Assembly (NCBI RefSeq): GCF_016592555.1
Contig: NZ_AP014546.1
Location: 2,428,501 to 2,492,500, forward strand
Source of the DNA: Neptunomonas japonica JAMM 1380
Lineage (GTDB): Bacteria; Pseudomonadota; Gammaproteobacteria; Pseudomonadales; Balneatricaceae
Length of the DNA stretch: 64,000 bases
Reading direction: 5' to 3'
A model generated the notes under the pieces. The model had not been told where the DNA came from and ran no database searches. It saw nothing but the letters and a program-made list of their open reading frames with translations. The position numbers were made by a program, and so were the translations under genes. Shown here piece after piece: positions 47,683-56,230 of this stretch (positions are counted from its first letter, which is position 1; the number at the start of each line of letters is the position of its first letter).

Positions 47683-48501
47683 TCAGCCACTACCAATCAT
47701 TCGTGTAAAAATAGATTTTTGGTAAAGGTGAGCAGGGATTCTGTCTTCAATCTCTGCATGAAGCGCCGGTAGTTTGGACCAATGAACACCTTGTTTATGG
47801 TGATGCGCTGTATGATAACCGAGGTTACCAGTCAAACGGTTGAACAGTGGATCTAGGTTGTTATAAGACGCTTCGAATTCATTTTTCGTATCAAGGCCTG
47901 AATGGTGCTCGTACGTCACGTAAGCAGTAAACAGAAGGCTGGTGATCATCGGCAATACAAATAACATTAAGCCGGCAACCGGCTTATACCAAACAAGAAT
48001 CGCCACAATAATAAATGTTATCGCCGTATAAATAAGAAACGTAGATAGCTGCTTAGGGTGCTTTTTACCTACTCTATAGCCGCGAGAGTATGCGGTCAGG
48101 GCAACATTAAGTGTGTACTCTCCCATTCCCATCCGGGTTCCGTCTTTGCGTTTCCAACGACTCTCATCCTGCTCTTGGTCAAGAAAATTTAAATGATGAC
48201 CCAATACATGATGTAACCGCCAAAGATGTGTGGTTACCCCTGTGTGCAAGGCGTAAACAAACTCTAAACCGCGATTAAGAAAAGCATGGCGAAATGTAAA
48301 GAGGTGTTGATGGTGGTGATTCCACGCGCATATCACTCCCTTTGGAAGTAGCATCAACAAATAGTAGCCACCCAAAACAGCTATATCATTGATAGTAAAG
48401 TACAAAATAAAATCAATAACTGTCAGCGCTAATACAATAAAGACAGGCCAACGGTCTTCTTTATACCTAAACCCATTCAAGCTGTTTTGTTTTTTAAGCA
48501 T
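47683..48501 (-). CDS. Membrane fatty-acid desaturase
   Basis: A 272-residue integral membrane di-iron enzyme. Histidine boxes are visible as WNHHHQHLFTFRH, HHVLGHHLNF and NLGYHTAHHHKQGVHWSK. Four hydrophobic segments occur in two pairs around the boxes. Substrate and regiochemistry cannot be read; lipid or carotenoid desaturation are possible. The gene stop is 18 bases from that of the LysR gene (convergent). Confidence 0.9.
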   Translation of the reverse strand: MLKKQNSLNGFRYKEDRWPVFIVLALTVIDFILYFTINDIAVLGGYYLLMLLPKGVICAWNHHHQHLFTFRHAFLNRGLEFVYALHTGVTTHLWRLHHVLGHHLNFLDQEQDESRWKRKDGTRMGMGEYTLNVALTAYSRGYRVGKKHPKQLSTFLIYTAITFIIVAILVWYKPVAGLMLFVLPMITSLLFTAYVTYEHHSGLDTKNEFEASYNNLDPLFNRLTGNLGYHTAHHHKQGVHWSKLPALHAEIEDRIPAHLYQKSIFTRMIGSG

Positions 48502-48781
48502 TTTTTACGTATTTTCCAGTAAAACAATATTTATCAGCATGTTAATAAAAATGCATTGCCCCGCTTCTTACTGCCTGCACTTGTCATATCGCTTTAATAA
48601 CCCACTATTCAGCAGATACTACAAAGAACTCACATCTCCACTTTTTGGCTGCTTCGACTGTTAAAAGGCTAAGCAAGGTAAAAACATAAAGTAAAATCAA
48701 AGAGTTGTATATAAGCAAATAGCCACTGCAACCCCACATTTTTTATGGGTGATTCTAATCGCCTGTAAAATTACATTCAAT

Positions 48782-49222
48782 TCACGAATGATCTATTTGA
48801 ACGTCATTTGGAAAAGGTTTGCCCACACCAAGCTCAAGCGAATCTTTAAGACTAATCAAAAAAACAGCCCACTTGGTACTACAGTGTGCCATAAAATCGC
48901 TGGGCTCTTTCCAACCAGAATGAGTAAACCTTACAAACGTCTGCTCTTGACCCGTGTCGATCTGAAATGAGATCTCTGTCCCTACCCAGGAGTCGGGCAC
49001 ACTGCCTGAATGCTGCCAGCCTACGGTTTTATTGGGGATAAGCTCTTTCACAACAAAATCTGGGCCACCACCATTAAACCGAAATTCAATGATGGAGCCT
49101 ACGTCCCCTGCGCCCGATACATCATTCGTCCACCATGTAGCGAGGCCGGCATCTGTAGTCAAAGCCTCATAGATTGCCTCAGGTGAAGATTTGATGCCAA
49201 CCCGATGGTTTATATCCGCCAT
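48782..49222 (-). CDS. SRPBCC/AHSA1-like protein
   Basis: A 146-residue soluble protein of the START-like SRPBCC superfamily, AHSA1 branch: IKSSPEAIYEALTTDAGLATWW, SIIEFRFNGG and VRFTHSGWKEPSD. These proteins bind small hydrophobic ligands; function here is unknown. The ATG at 49222 is preceded by GGGAGA; a longer frame reaches 49261 but lacks a site. The 280-base gap downstream of the desaturase holds no gene I can support. Confidence 0.87.
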   Translation of the reverse strand: MADINHRVGIKSSPEAIYEALTTDAGLATWWTNDVSGAGDVGSIIEFRFNGGGPDFVVKELIPNKTVGWQHSGSVPDSWVGTEISFQIDTGQEQTFVRFTHSGWKEPSDFMAHCSTKWAVFLISLKDSLELGVGKPFPNDVQIDHS

Positions 49223-49301
49223 AATATTCTCCCAAACGTTAAGACGAAGATAACACCTCAAGAAGAGACACGCTTGATTTGTGATGTTTTTAAGGGCTCG
49301 T

Positions 49302-50174
49302 TTACACTTCTTGAAGTGCCATTGATGCCATTTTCATCGTACTTTCAAACGATTCGGCACCCGCAATAAATAAACCATTATGGCAAAACATCGCATCATC
49401 AATACCGGTTACTTCTTTAAGCTCATTACCCGACAAACCAGCCCACTGCTTAGGCAGCGACTTTTTATCTTCGAATGAACCTAACTCAACAGGGACGGCT
49501 TGGATTCTCCATTGGCCAGACTCTGATGGATAAACGATATATAACGCCTCTTTAGATAAGGCGTGTACTGTTGTTTTCCATGGGGTGTATTTGTCTAAAA
49601 CAATCACACGCGGGTCTTGTGCATTATCAATTGCTTTAGCAACAATTGATTTGGCACTAATACCACCATTAGCAGAGGCTATAAACCGCGCTAAAACACG
49701 CGATGCAAACTCAACCGCTTCATCAAAACAGGCATCAAAGTGGCTCTCTTCTTGCCATGTAGGGTTAAACATCGAGATAGTTTGGCTAAGGCTAACGCCT
49801 TTAGATACACCTTCAGCATAACCACAATCAATAGCATCAATCGCTGATACTAAGCCCGTATCAACCGCATTGGCGACCTCTTGGTTACCCCCAGATATTT
49901 CTAAACCATACTTCTGCCAAACCAAACCGAATGAGGAATAAGGAATACCATTGTCGCGCTCACCCGCCCCACCACGTTGGTGATGATCAAAACGCCCTGC
50001 CTCTGGGTCATATTCACCCCCAACATCAATCACAATGTCTGCCTTACTAATCAATTCCAAATCACGTGTACGTACGAGGTTAAAAGAAGGGAAAATGCTT
50101 TTAAGTGCAGCAATACTGAAAACATCGTCTGCATGAAAATTACCACTGTGAGTTGCTATCGTTTTATCATTCAT
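49302..50174 (-). CDS. MYG1-family DHH phosphoesterase
   Basis: A 290-residue protein of the MYG1/UPF0160 family. Metal-binding motifs are THSGNFHADDVFS and FDHHQRGGAGERDNG, with DAIDCG later. In eukaryotes MYG1 is a 3'-5' RNA exonuclease; in bacteria the role is not set. The active-site residues are complete. Alone on the minus strand. Confidence 0.92.
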   Translation of the reverse strand: MNDKTIATHSGNFHADDVFSIAALKSIFPSFNLVRTRDLELISKADIVIDVGGEYDPEAGRFDHHQRGGAGERDNGIPYSSFGLVWQKYGLEISGGNQEVANAVDTGLVSAIDAIDCGYAEGVSKGVSLSQTISMFNPTWQEESHFDACFDEAVEFASRVLARFIASANGGISAKSIVAKAIDNAQDPRVIVLDKYTPWKTTVHALSKEALYIVYPSESGQWRIQAVPVELGSFEDKKSLPKQWAGLSGNELKEVTGIDDAMFCHNGLFIAGAESFESTMKMASMALQEV

Positions 50175-50325
50175 TTTTTTGCATCATATAAGAAAGAAGT
50201 AAGGAGGCGCCGCTCGTTAAACTTTAATGATTTGGAGCTTCTCAATTTTTAAAGTTTACTAAGCAAAAAATTATAGGGAGGATCCTATACGAAGACAGCG
50301 AACAAAAATAGCTGATTTTGTATAA

Positions 50326-50523
50326 CTAAAACGCTTCATCTTCACTGTAAACACTCACAGCAAGCTCGCCATTAACACTTTCACAAACCAAAAAATTAAT
50401 GGGCTTACAACAGACTTGGCAATCTTCAATATACTGTTGATCCAAATCGGTTGAATCAATCAAAACGTCAATCGTTTCACCGCAGTATGGGCACCCTATG
50501 GATTGTTCTATTAATTGATTCAA
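50326..50523 (-). CDS. CPXCG-motif cysteine-rich protein
   Basis: A 65-residue protein with two metal-binding knuckles, CPYCGE and CQVCCKP, fitting the CPXCG cysteine-rich family; probably a zinc ribbon. Function unknown. The distances between the cysteine pairs are normal for a zinc ribbon of this length. Confidence 0.85.
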   Translation of the reverse strand: MNQLIEQSIGCPYCGETIDVLIDSTDLDQQYIEDCQVCCKPINFLVCESVNGELAVSVYSEDEAF

Positions 50524-50577
50524 ATTACGGTACTCCTTATTTACCTAAATACATAATACCGCCATAACAGGGCCAAG

Positions 50578-51075
50578 TTACTTAACCGTAAGCCTTCTAT
50601 TATTGCTAGTGTACATAGACTTTTTACCCTGATATTTTACGTAAAGCTCATTGTGAGCGACCATAGAAAAAGTATCGGTTCTTTTAGGATATAAGGCTAT
50701 CCAATCAAGTAGCCTACTTAAGTTAACATCTTGGGCGTGCTTACTCACATATTTATGAGGCTCCCACGGTCTATTTTTGGCATTTGCGATACACGTATCC
50801 ACTGGAAGATTCATAAAAATGATTTCATTGGATTCTGGTATGGCAACCTCTAGCAGATCCGAATAACAGCCTTCAATCACCCAACCGTGATTTGACTCGA
50901 TAAATTTAGAAATCTGTTTCTGTGAATCCATTAATGGTTTTCTTGAAGGCGGCATTGTCGGGAGCCATGCCAAGGTATCTAAATCCAGATGAGCCAGCGC
51001 TTCCCTCTCGCACAACGCTATTGCGAGAGTCGATTTACCAGAGGCAGAGTTCCCAAATACCAACACTTTACGCAT
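50578..51075 (-). CDS. P-loop kinase-like ATPase (adenylate kinase/FlaR-like)
   Basis: A 165-residue P-loop protein with Walker A in VFGNSASGKSTLAIAL and DLDTLAWLP following it, the pattern of small adenylate-kinase-like 'topology modulation' (FlaR-type) ATPases. GWVIEGCYSDLL and IFMNLPVDTCIANAKNRPW are typical of the family. I chose the ATG at 51075 (GAGG about nine bases upstream); the frame runs 55 codons further into the upstream gene, which is not needed. Two bases separate it from the small gene upstream, so they form an operon. Whether this block is chromosome or the last cassette is open. Confidence 0.8.
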   Translation of the reverse strand: MRKVLVFGNSASGKSTLAIALCEREALAHLDLDTLAWLPTMPPSRKPLMDSQKQISKFIESNHGWVIEGCYSDLLEVAIPESNEIIFMNLPVDTCIANAKNRPWEPHKYVSKHAQDVNLSRLLDWIALYPKRTDTFSMVAHNELYVKYQGKKSMYTSNNRRLTVK

Positions 51076-51077
51076 TC

Positions 51078-51341
51078 TCAGTGCCTCAATAGATACATAG
51101 CGCCACGGTAAAAGTGAATTCTGGACACCAAATATGAACTGCAACTTGGGCACCGACACTGGGAGAGCTGGTGATTGCAAAACATCATGAATATGCCCAT
51201 GATAAATGGCAGAAAGAAAAGATAGTAGGAAAAGGACCAAGGGCTAGCCATGACGAATATTGCTGCAATGAAGAACCCTGCAACCCCCACCTTCAGTCGC
51301 CCTTTCCACCTATCGAACTCAGTGAAACCGTTTCGCTCCAT
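51078..51341 (-). CDS. Small two-TM protein with CxxC motif
   Basis: An 87-residue protein with two adjacent hydrophobic segments (GVAGFFIAAIFVMASPWS and FFLPFIMGIFMMF) and then CRCPSCSSYL, a possible half zinc knuckle. No family is recognised. It begins just inside the integron edge: the collapsed attC-like sequence at 51357-51373 lies 16 bases before its ATG. Confidence 0.55.
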   Translation of the reverse strand: MERNGFTEFDRWKGRLKVGVAGFFIAAIFVMASPWSFSYYLFFLPFIMGIFMMFCNHQLSQCRCPSCSSYLVSRIHFYRGAMYLLRH

Positions 51342-51356
51342 ACTTAGACTCTGACT

Positions 51357-51373
51357 CTTAACGCCACGTTAGC
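51357..51373 (-). repeat. Collapsed attC-like core (left edge)
   Basis: On the minus strand GCTAACGTGGCGTTAAG: an R''-like GCTAACG joined by only three bases to an R'-like CGTTAAG. A normal attC would have 40 to 100 bases between. It follows the lipoprotein cassette gene at once. It may be a deletion product; a chance match is possible. Confidence 0.4.
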
Positions 51374-51381
51374 ATTGCAGT

Positions 51382-51729
51382 TTACATTGAACTCACAATT
51401 GGTAACCCTAACTTTTTAATTAGTGCTGAAAACTGCCCTTTTGTATAAGGCCCATAAACAAATTCATCGTGATTGGCAAACTTGTGATCTTTAATTTTAT
51501 CAATGTAGAAAAAACCGCAAGTTTCATATGGGCAAGCATAGACCGAAATGTATTTTTCGTTAGTTTCAATATGTATTGGTTCATCTATACGCCCAATATA
51601 TGCACCTTCACCAAGGCTATGACCTAACGTTTTAGTGCCGTCAATGTAATACACTTCATAAGGTTGCTCTTCCCAAGCGGGAGAACAGCCAATTAAAAAT
51701 AATGACGCCAAAATTAGAAACACTCTCAC
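51382..51729 (-). CDS. Cassette lipoprotein
   Basis: A 115-residue predicted lipoprotein: MRVFLILASLFLIGC ends in the lipobox. The mature part has VYACPYETCGFFYIDKI, a CPxxxC pair that could form a disulfide in the periplasm, and a C-terminal FSALIKKLGLP. No named family. It is a promoterless-looking cassette ORF bounded by attC-type sites on both sides. Confidence 0.6.
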   Translation of the reverse strand: MRVFLILASLFLIGCSPAWEEQPYEVYYIDGTKTLGHSLGEGAYIGRIDEPIHIETNEKYISVYACPYETCGFFYIDKIKDHKFANHDEFVYGPYTKGQFSALIKKLGLPIVSSM

Positions 51730-51742
51730 AAACTTCCCTGCA

Positions 51743-51894
51743 TGCTAGCGCTTAGGGTGCGAAGCGCGAAGCATCCCAACGAGCCACGGGTTATGTGCCA
51801 CGATTGTTTAAATGCACGAGGCATTTCTTTAGCCATGCAGGAAAATAAAACGAGCATAAACCTAACAACAAAAATAGGATGGCTGTCCTTGTTA
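51743..51894 (-). repeat. attC site B, long and divergent
   Basis: The R'' end reads TTTAACAAGGA directly after the DUF3885 stop; the R' end reads GCGCTAGC, where the expected GTTAG is GCTAG. About 150 bases lie between, with a hairpin GGGTGC/GCATCCC near the R' end. An alternative short site would end near 51795. The changed R' core may make the site poor for recombination. Confidence 0.5.
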
Positions 51895-51897
51895 AAT

Positions 51898-52473
51898 TTA
51901 GAAACCCTCAGGGTGCGCTGACAGCCATTCATTGTGCTTTTCCTTGAGTTGGTCTCTTTCCTTTGTGGATGCCACCACAATGTCGGCACCACCATCATAA
52001 GGGTGGAATACCACGCCTTTGCTGGGATTAATAATCATAATGTTGCCAGCTTCATCGTTGGCCACCAGGCGAAATAAACTATTTAGCTCGCACCCAGTGA
52101 AACTAACTTCAGATACATGAAGATGCCAATATAATTCGTAGTCGTCATCTTCTTCATGCTGCTCTAGTGAGCACCAAGGTTCTGTAGTTGGAAATATCGC
52201 TGTTAGTTCAGGCTCAGGCTTCGCGGGTTCTTTTGATTCAGAGTACTCAGGTAAAACAACAAGAACATTATTTTTACCGACCAACTCTTGAAGCACGATA
52301 TTGTGCCTACGAAGGACCTCAAGATACTCCTGCTCGTTTTCCGGATACCTTTTCGATTCTGGTAACGAATAAAATCGAACCCAGCGATCCTTGAACTCAT
52401 GCTTCAAGTTGTGTGCTTCAGGAGGAAAGCTATCGAATTCTCTTTCCCAGAATTTGGCTAGATCTTTAATCAT
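51898..52473 (-). CDS. DUF3885-like cassette protein
   Basis: A 191-residue soluble protein. FKDRWVRFYSLPESKRYPEN near the start, EVLRRHNIVLQEL, and HPYDGGADIVVASTKERDQL near the end match the DUF3885 family as I recall it. The family is common in integron cassettes and has no known function. The gene fills its cassette between attC C and attC B. Confidence 0.7.
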   Translation of the reverse strand: MIKDLAKFWEREFDSFPPEAHNLKHEFKDRWVRFYSLPESKRYPENEQEYLEVLRRHNIVLQELVGKNNVLVVLPEYSESKEPAKPEPELTAIFPTTEPWCSLEQHEEDDDYELYWHLHVSEVSFTGCELNSLFRLVANDEAGNIMIINPSKGVVFHPYDGGADIVVASTKERDQLKEKHNEWLSAHPEGF

Positions 52474-52480
52474 AGTGAAA

Positions 52481-52551
52481 TTTAACGCCTTGCTCAGCGG
52501 AAAACGACGAGCGCGAGCGAGTTAATTTTCCGATGAAGTAACTTGTTAGGC
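52481..52551 (-). repeat. attC site C
   Basis: On the plus strand it opens TTTAACGCC and ends CTTGTTAGGC, about 70 bases, with internal GCGGAAAA/TTTTCCG pairing. The stop codon of the LysE cassette lies within the TTAGGC end. Confidence 0.85.
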
Positions 52552-53178
52552 TTTTGTATCAGCCTGTATATCTTTTAAGCCTAGGATGATTGCAGCACCG
52601 ATAATAAACGTACCGCAAACTTTATTAAAATATTTGCCGTATGAATTACTAAATTTTTTAGCAATAACCTCAGAGAATTTGCCATAGAAAGATAAAAACA
52701 ATCCGTCAATTACAAGATAAGTGATGCTCAAAATTACAAACTGAATAAGTAACGGTTCCGTTGGATTAATAAATTGAGGGAAAAGTGCTGCAAAGAAAAT
52801 AACGGCTTTTGGATTTACAGCAGAAGTAATAAAACCCTGCCAGAATAACGATGATGAAGTACGTTGTTGTTTTGAACCTTTTACATTATGAGGGCTTTCA
52901 GTAAAAAATAGTTTTAAACCGACGTACACAAGATAAGCAACACCAGCCCATTTTACCAAAATGAAAAATTCTTGTGCATTTTGTATAAGACTAACTAAGC
53001 CTAAAGAAGCAACAAGCATTTGTAAAAAGTTGGCTGATAAGTCACCGATTGCTGTAGCTAGAGACTTTTTAAAACCGTTTTGAATACTATTAGAAAGCAT
53101 CAAAAGATGACTTGGACCTGGAGTTATCATAAAAACTAAAACAGTACTAAGAAATGCAATGAAAATCTCTATATTCAT
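52546..53178 (-). CDS. LysE-family exporter (cassette)
   Basis: A 210-residue membrane exporter with the family motifs TPGPSHLLMLSNSIQNG and GFITSAVNPKAVIFFAALFPQFI and about six hydrophobic segments. Its stop codon TAA sits inside the attC C core. The sequence is AT-rich and clearly different from the chromosomal LysE at 9072-9719, so it is an acquired gene. Substrate unknown. Confidence 0.9.
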   Translation of the reverse strand: MNIEIFIAFLSTVLVFMITPGPSHLLMLSNSIQNGFKKSLATAIGDLSANFLQMLVASLGLVSLIQNAQEFFILVKWAGVAYLVYVGLKLFFTESPHNVKGSKQQRTSSSLFWQGFITSAVNPKAVIFFAALFPQFINPTEPLLIQFVILSITYLVIDGLFLSFYGKFSEVIAKKFSNSYGKYFNKVCGTFIIGAAIILGLKDIQADTKA

Positions 53179-53218
53179 ATCTATATCTCCAGATTTAAAT
53201 TGATGTTAATTTTTGAAG

Positions 53219-53309
53219 CCTAACGCCTTGCTAAGAGGAAAATTATGGTTGGCTATAATGCGCGAAGCGCGAGCCAACTGTAATTTTTCCTTTTGAGCAG
53301 TTTGTTATG
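53219..53309 (-). repeat. attC site D
   Basis: Opens CCTAACGCC and ends TTTGTTATG, about 91 bases. Long inner pairing GGTTGGCT...AGCCAAC around CGCGAAGCGCG, and GGAAAATTA/TAATTTTTCC. It belongs to the same attC family as sites E and H. Confidence 0.88.
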
Positions 53310-53366
53310 TTTGTTTCTGATAAGCAATCAGCAAATTCAATTCTAGCTATCATCCCCCCGACAAAC

Positions 53367-54368
53367 TTAATTGTTAACAACTTTTCTTCGTATAATATAG
53401 ATACCAGCTTCTTTAGGGTCTTTTTCGACTTTCCACATATCATTACCTTTATTCATTGTAACAATTAGAACAGCCAGCTCTGGTATTCTAGTATCAAGAT
53501 AAAGGTTCATATCAGGATCGAATATAAATTCTCTTTTCCACTCGAATGTAAACGCTTTGAATTTTAATACTTCACCTCCAAATTTTAAGTTAAAATACCC
53601 TGTTGAATCCCACCCTTTCTCTGCTTGCTGGCTTGAATATCGCAAGTAGGATTTTTCCCTACGTTTATGTGCCTCTAGATATATTGGATTTGTAGTATCT
53701 TTCCATTTATAAGAAGGAGTGATTTCATCTGCTACTTTGTAAAAAACCTCTTCATTTTTCATTGTAGTAGCATGTTTAAATGCTTTTTGGCTTAATTCTT
53801 CTTTTGTTGCTGACATGTCATAATCTTCTGGTAATTCAATTTCAATTACCATCCAGTGCCCATCTATTCGTAACAAGCATCTTGCAAGATACTCTTCTGA
53901 TTCATACTGTAAAAATGTGGTATAAATAACCTTTTCAGCTAGGTCTAAATATTGATTAAATTCATTTATTGACAAAGTCGATGCATGAATGCGTTTACTA
54001 TATTTTTTTCTATCTTTATTTCCTGTTAAAGGCCAGTCAATATAATAGTCTTTAGCAAGAAAAAGATTGCTCGTCAGCGATTCACCTTCTCCGCGAATGT
54101 ATGAACTAATGAAATTCCCGTTGCTATCTATTAAAATGTATGAGGATAGGCTTAATTCAATCATAAGGTTTTTATTTTCAATGAGAAGGTTCATTGAACT
54201 AGATTGGTTCGGATCGTCCCAGTCAGCAACTTTAATTAGCTCATAACTGGGCGACTCAATGCTATCGAAGCCTAACTGAGGGTAAGTATCATATATGTGT
54301 TCTATGGTTGTTGTCTTACACCCTGGTATTAACCCAATTAATACGATTAATTCTAGTAATTTTTTCAA
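53367..54368 (-). CDS. Cassette lipoprotein, 333 residues
   Basis: A predicted lipoprotein: MKKLLELIVLIGLIPGC gives a lipobox at residue 17. The mature part is long, beta-rich and without a family I recognise; it contains LLRIDGHWMVIEIELPEDYD and WKREFIFDPDMNLYLDTRIPELA. Codon use is AT-rich compared with flanking chromosome, as expected for a foreign cassette. Its size is above the usual cassette gene. Bounded by attC E and attC D. Confidence 0.65.
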   Translation of the reverse strand: MKKLLELIVLIGLIPGCKTTTIEHIYDTYPQLGFDSIESPSYELIKVADWDDPNQSSSMNLLIENKNLMIELSLSSYILIDSNGNFISSYIRGEGESLTSNLFLAKDYYIDWPLTGNKDRKKYSKRIHASTLSINEFNQYLDLAEKVIYTTFLQYESEEYLARCLLRIDGHWMVIEIELPEDYDMSATKEELSQKAFKHATTMKNEEVFYKVADEITPSYKWKDTTNPIYLEAHKRREKSYLRYSSQQAEKGWDSTGYFNLKFGGEVLKFKAFTFEWKREFIFDPDMNLYLDTRIPELAVLIVTMNKGNDMWKVEKDPKEAGIYIIRRKVVNN

Positions 54369-54494
54369 AAGAGATACTCATATCATTAAATACGACAGTA
54401 GAGAGTTACTGCGACCAGATTCGTCTGCATATAAACTAAAATGTATAAGTGAACAGTTAATCGATATTATATGTACTCAAGCTGTATAACAGAA

Positions 54495-54592
54495 TATAAC
54501 GCCGCAATAAGCGGAAAATTACTGTTGGCTAAAATGTTTGAGGAACGAAAAACAGCCAACTGTAAATTTTCCGTTTAATTGCCTTGTTAGGC
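54495..54592 (-). repeat. attC site E
   Basis: Opens TATAACGCC and ends CCTTGTTAGGC, about 98 bases, with GCGGAAAATTA...TAAATTTTCCG and CTGTTGGCT...AGCCAAC pairing. Same family as D and H. Confidence 0.88.
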
Positions 54593-54601
54593 ATTTTTAA
54601 G

Positions 54602-55165
54602 TTATTTACGATTTTTCGTGTTAGACCAAGATGCTGTAGCATATTTACCATCGCCTTTAGCCAGGTCTTTACGAGCAATGATATGCCCTTGAAAAGTAAA
54701 ATCTTTGTTTATTTTGATGATTAGAAGCTTGTTAAAATTACCTGCACGCTTAACTTTGACTTGGTCTTTATTTTTCTCAGGTGAGATTGTTTTTACTTCA
54801 ATAAAATCATTACCGAGTTTACCGTCTGAACCTTTAGTATACGGCTTGTGTCGCTTTATGCCATATTCAATCTCAGCAAATAACTCACCTAACTCTCCCC
54901 AAATTTGTAAATAACGATTCGTCAATGCATAGAATGATTCTGCATTTTGAACCAAATTTTCAAAAATGGTCACTAGCTCGGGATTGACCGACAAACGCTC
55001 AGAAATATATTCGTCTTCATCGATTATCTCCCAGTCATCGGAAGAATACCCTAAAGCGTCTATATCTACTTCGTCCGGGTTGTACCCACAAGCAGCAGCA
55101 TCTGCGATTTGATCTGGGCTATAACCGTCATTATGCATATCGTGCAAAAAATCCCAATCACTCAT
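54602..55165 (-). CDS. Cassette protein with PD-(D/E)XK-like domain
   Basis: A 187-residue soluble protein. The N-terminal third is acidic and repeats a GY-x3(D/Q)-x(n) pattern (DGYSPDQIADAA, CGYNPDEVDIDA, LGYSSDDWEIID). The C-terminal part has GELGELFAEIEYGIKRHKP, GKLGNDFIEVKTISP and VKRAGNFNKLLIIKI: an E in the first helix, D in GND and E-x-K in IEVK, the arrangement of a PD-(D/E)XK nuclease. Nuclease activity is not shown. Such folds are found in restriction enzymes and toxins. It stands alone without a methylase or an antitoxin. Confidence 0.62.
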   Translation of the reverse strand: MSDWDFLHDMHNDGYSPDQIADAAACGYNPDEVDIDALGYSSDDWEIIDEDEYISERLSVNPELVTIFENLVQNAESFYALTNRYLQIWGELGELFAEIEYGIKRHKPYTKGSDGKLGNDFIEVKTISPEKNKDQVKVKRAGNFNKLLIIKINKDFTFQGHIIARKDLAKGDGKYATASWSNTKNRK

Positions 55166-55196
55166 ATTTACTCCATGTGCTCAAATTAGTGCTGAT

Positions 55197-55282
55197 GCCT
55201 AACGCCGCTATAAAAGGCGCGCGTTAGCGCGTCCAGTGGAGGCCGTTTTTTGGCCGGAACGATTTTTGATAGCCTTGTTATG
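55197..55282 (-). repeat. attC site F
   Basis: Opens GCCTAACGCC and ends CTTGTTATG, about 86 bases. The inner part is GC-rich (GGCGCGCGTTAGCGCG, GGCCG...CGGCC) and unlike sites D, E and H. Confidence 0.85.
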
Positions 55283-55299
55283 AGTTGGACGCTTGCGCA

Positions 55300-55587
55300 T
55301 TAGTTTGTGCCTGAAACAATAAATGAATAAGTTGACCCAGCCAATAGCAAAATAACTGGGGTTACTGTGAAGGCCAAAAACCCTGACTTAGAGTTTGCTT
55401 TGAATGCACGAAAGCCATCAAGCATACATGCCAATGCGATCAATATACCAACGCAACCAACTACTAAATGGGTTCGATACTCCGGCTCTAAACCAATAGC
55501 AATAAATAGTGGACCGAACGCTGCCCCTAACCAGGCGAACGCAACACCTTTTACACCTATAAATGTTTGATAGATATCTTTGCTCAT
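55300..55587 (-). CDS. Small membrane cassette protein
   Basis: A 95-residue protein with three hydrophobic segments (GVAFAWLGAAFGPLFIAIG, LVVGCVGILIALACM, FTVTPVILLLAGSTYSFIV). No family is recognised. It fills its own cassette between attC G and attC F. Confidence 0.6.
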   Translation of the reverse strand: MSKDIYQTFIGVKGVAFAWLGAAFGPLFIAIGLEPEYRTHLVVGCVGILIALACMLDGFRAFKANSKSGFLAFTVTPVILLLAGSTYSFIVSGTN

Positions 55588-55600
55588 TCGATCTTAAGAC

Positions 55601-55677
55601 TCATAACGCTGCCAGCAGGGGACGAAAAACCAGAGCGAAGCGGCGGTTTTTGGTTCCCTCTGGCTGGTCTTGTTAGC
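55601..55677 (-). repeat. attC site G
   Basis: Opens CATAACGCTGCC and ends GTCTTGTTAGC, about 77 bases, with CCAGCAGGGGAC/TCCCTCTGGCTGG and AAAAACC/GGTTTTT pairing. The stop of the SLATT gene falls in its R'' core. Confidence 0.85.
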
Positions 55678-56203
55678 ATTCTGGTTCAAGTACAAAGGGC
55701 GTTACTTCTTTAGCAGATCTAGCCTTATTTAGATCACCATCACTTGTTGGAAAGGCCTCAGACTCAGTATTTATCTCAAGATACTCTGATTGAATGGCCT
55801 CAGCTTGCTTCCATAGGTCTTCTGGTGAGAAAGGGATATCTTGGTGCTTTCGAAGTACTTTTTTGCAGTTTCTTGATATTTTCAGATATCTGTTACCTAC
55901 AGAGCTATGCCCCTCTGCTGCTTTATGAAAGTTGAAAAACGTTTGTAGGGCACTTAGTGACGCGGCCATAAAAGCTAATACGGCAGAACTAATTCCAATC
56001 CATTGATCTGCTGTACCGTCAGAAAGTAATGAAACAATTACAGTACCAATTAGAACATTAATGACGATTACAGGAATGCCCACCCAATTGTGAAGCTTCA
56101 TTTTTCTGCGGCTGGCATTGAAATGTTTGTCCTTTCCTAGCTTTGCATCAGTACGGAGCTCGTCTAATAGATTAATTGCTCCGTCATGCTTTACGTTTTC
56201 CAT
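55673..56203 (-). CDS. SLATT-domain 2-TM protein (cassette)
   Basis: A 176-residue protein with the SLATT pattern: a short N-terminal helix with DAKLGKDKHFNASRRKMKLH, two membrane segments (VGIPVIVINVLIGTVIVSLL and ISSAVLAFMAASLSALQTFF), then a cytosolic helical region with KAAEGHSSVGNRYLKISRNC. SLATT proteins are predicted pore-forming effectors of nucleotide-based defence systems. No SMODS/CD-NTase or SLOG gene sits next to it, so it may act alone. Its stop codon is inside attC G. Confidence 0.78.
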   Translation of the reverse strand: MENVKHDGAINLLDELRTDAKLGKDKHFNASRRKMKLHNWVGIPVIVINVLIGTVIVSLLSDGTADQWIGISSAVLAFMAASLSALQTFFNFHKAAEGHSSVGNRYLKISRNCKKVLRKHQDIPFSPEDLWKQAEAIQSEYLEINTESEAFPTSDGDLNKARSAKEVTPFVLEPEC

Positions 56204-56230
56204 TGATACCTCATAGTTAATTTGTATGTA

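Noticed and set aside
51726..51998. 90-residue open frame across attC B
   Set aside because: It overlaps the attC and the DUF3885 gene end in another frame and has no RBS or family features.
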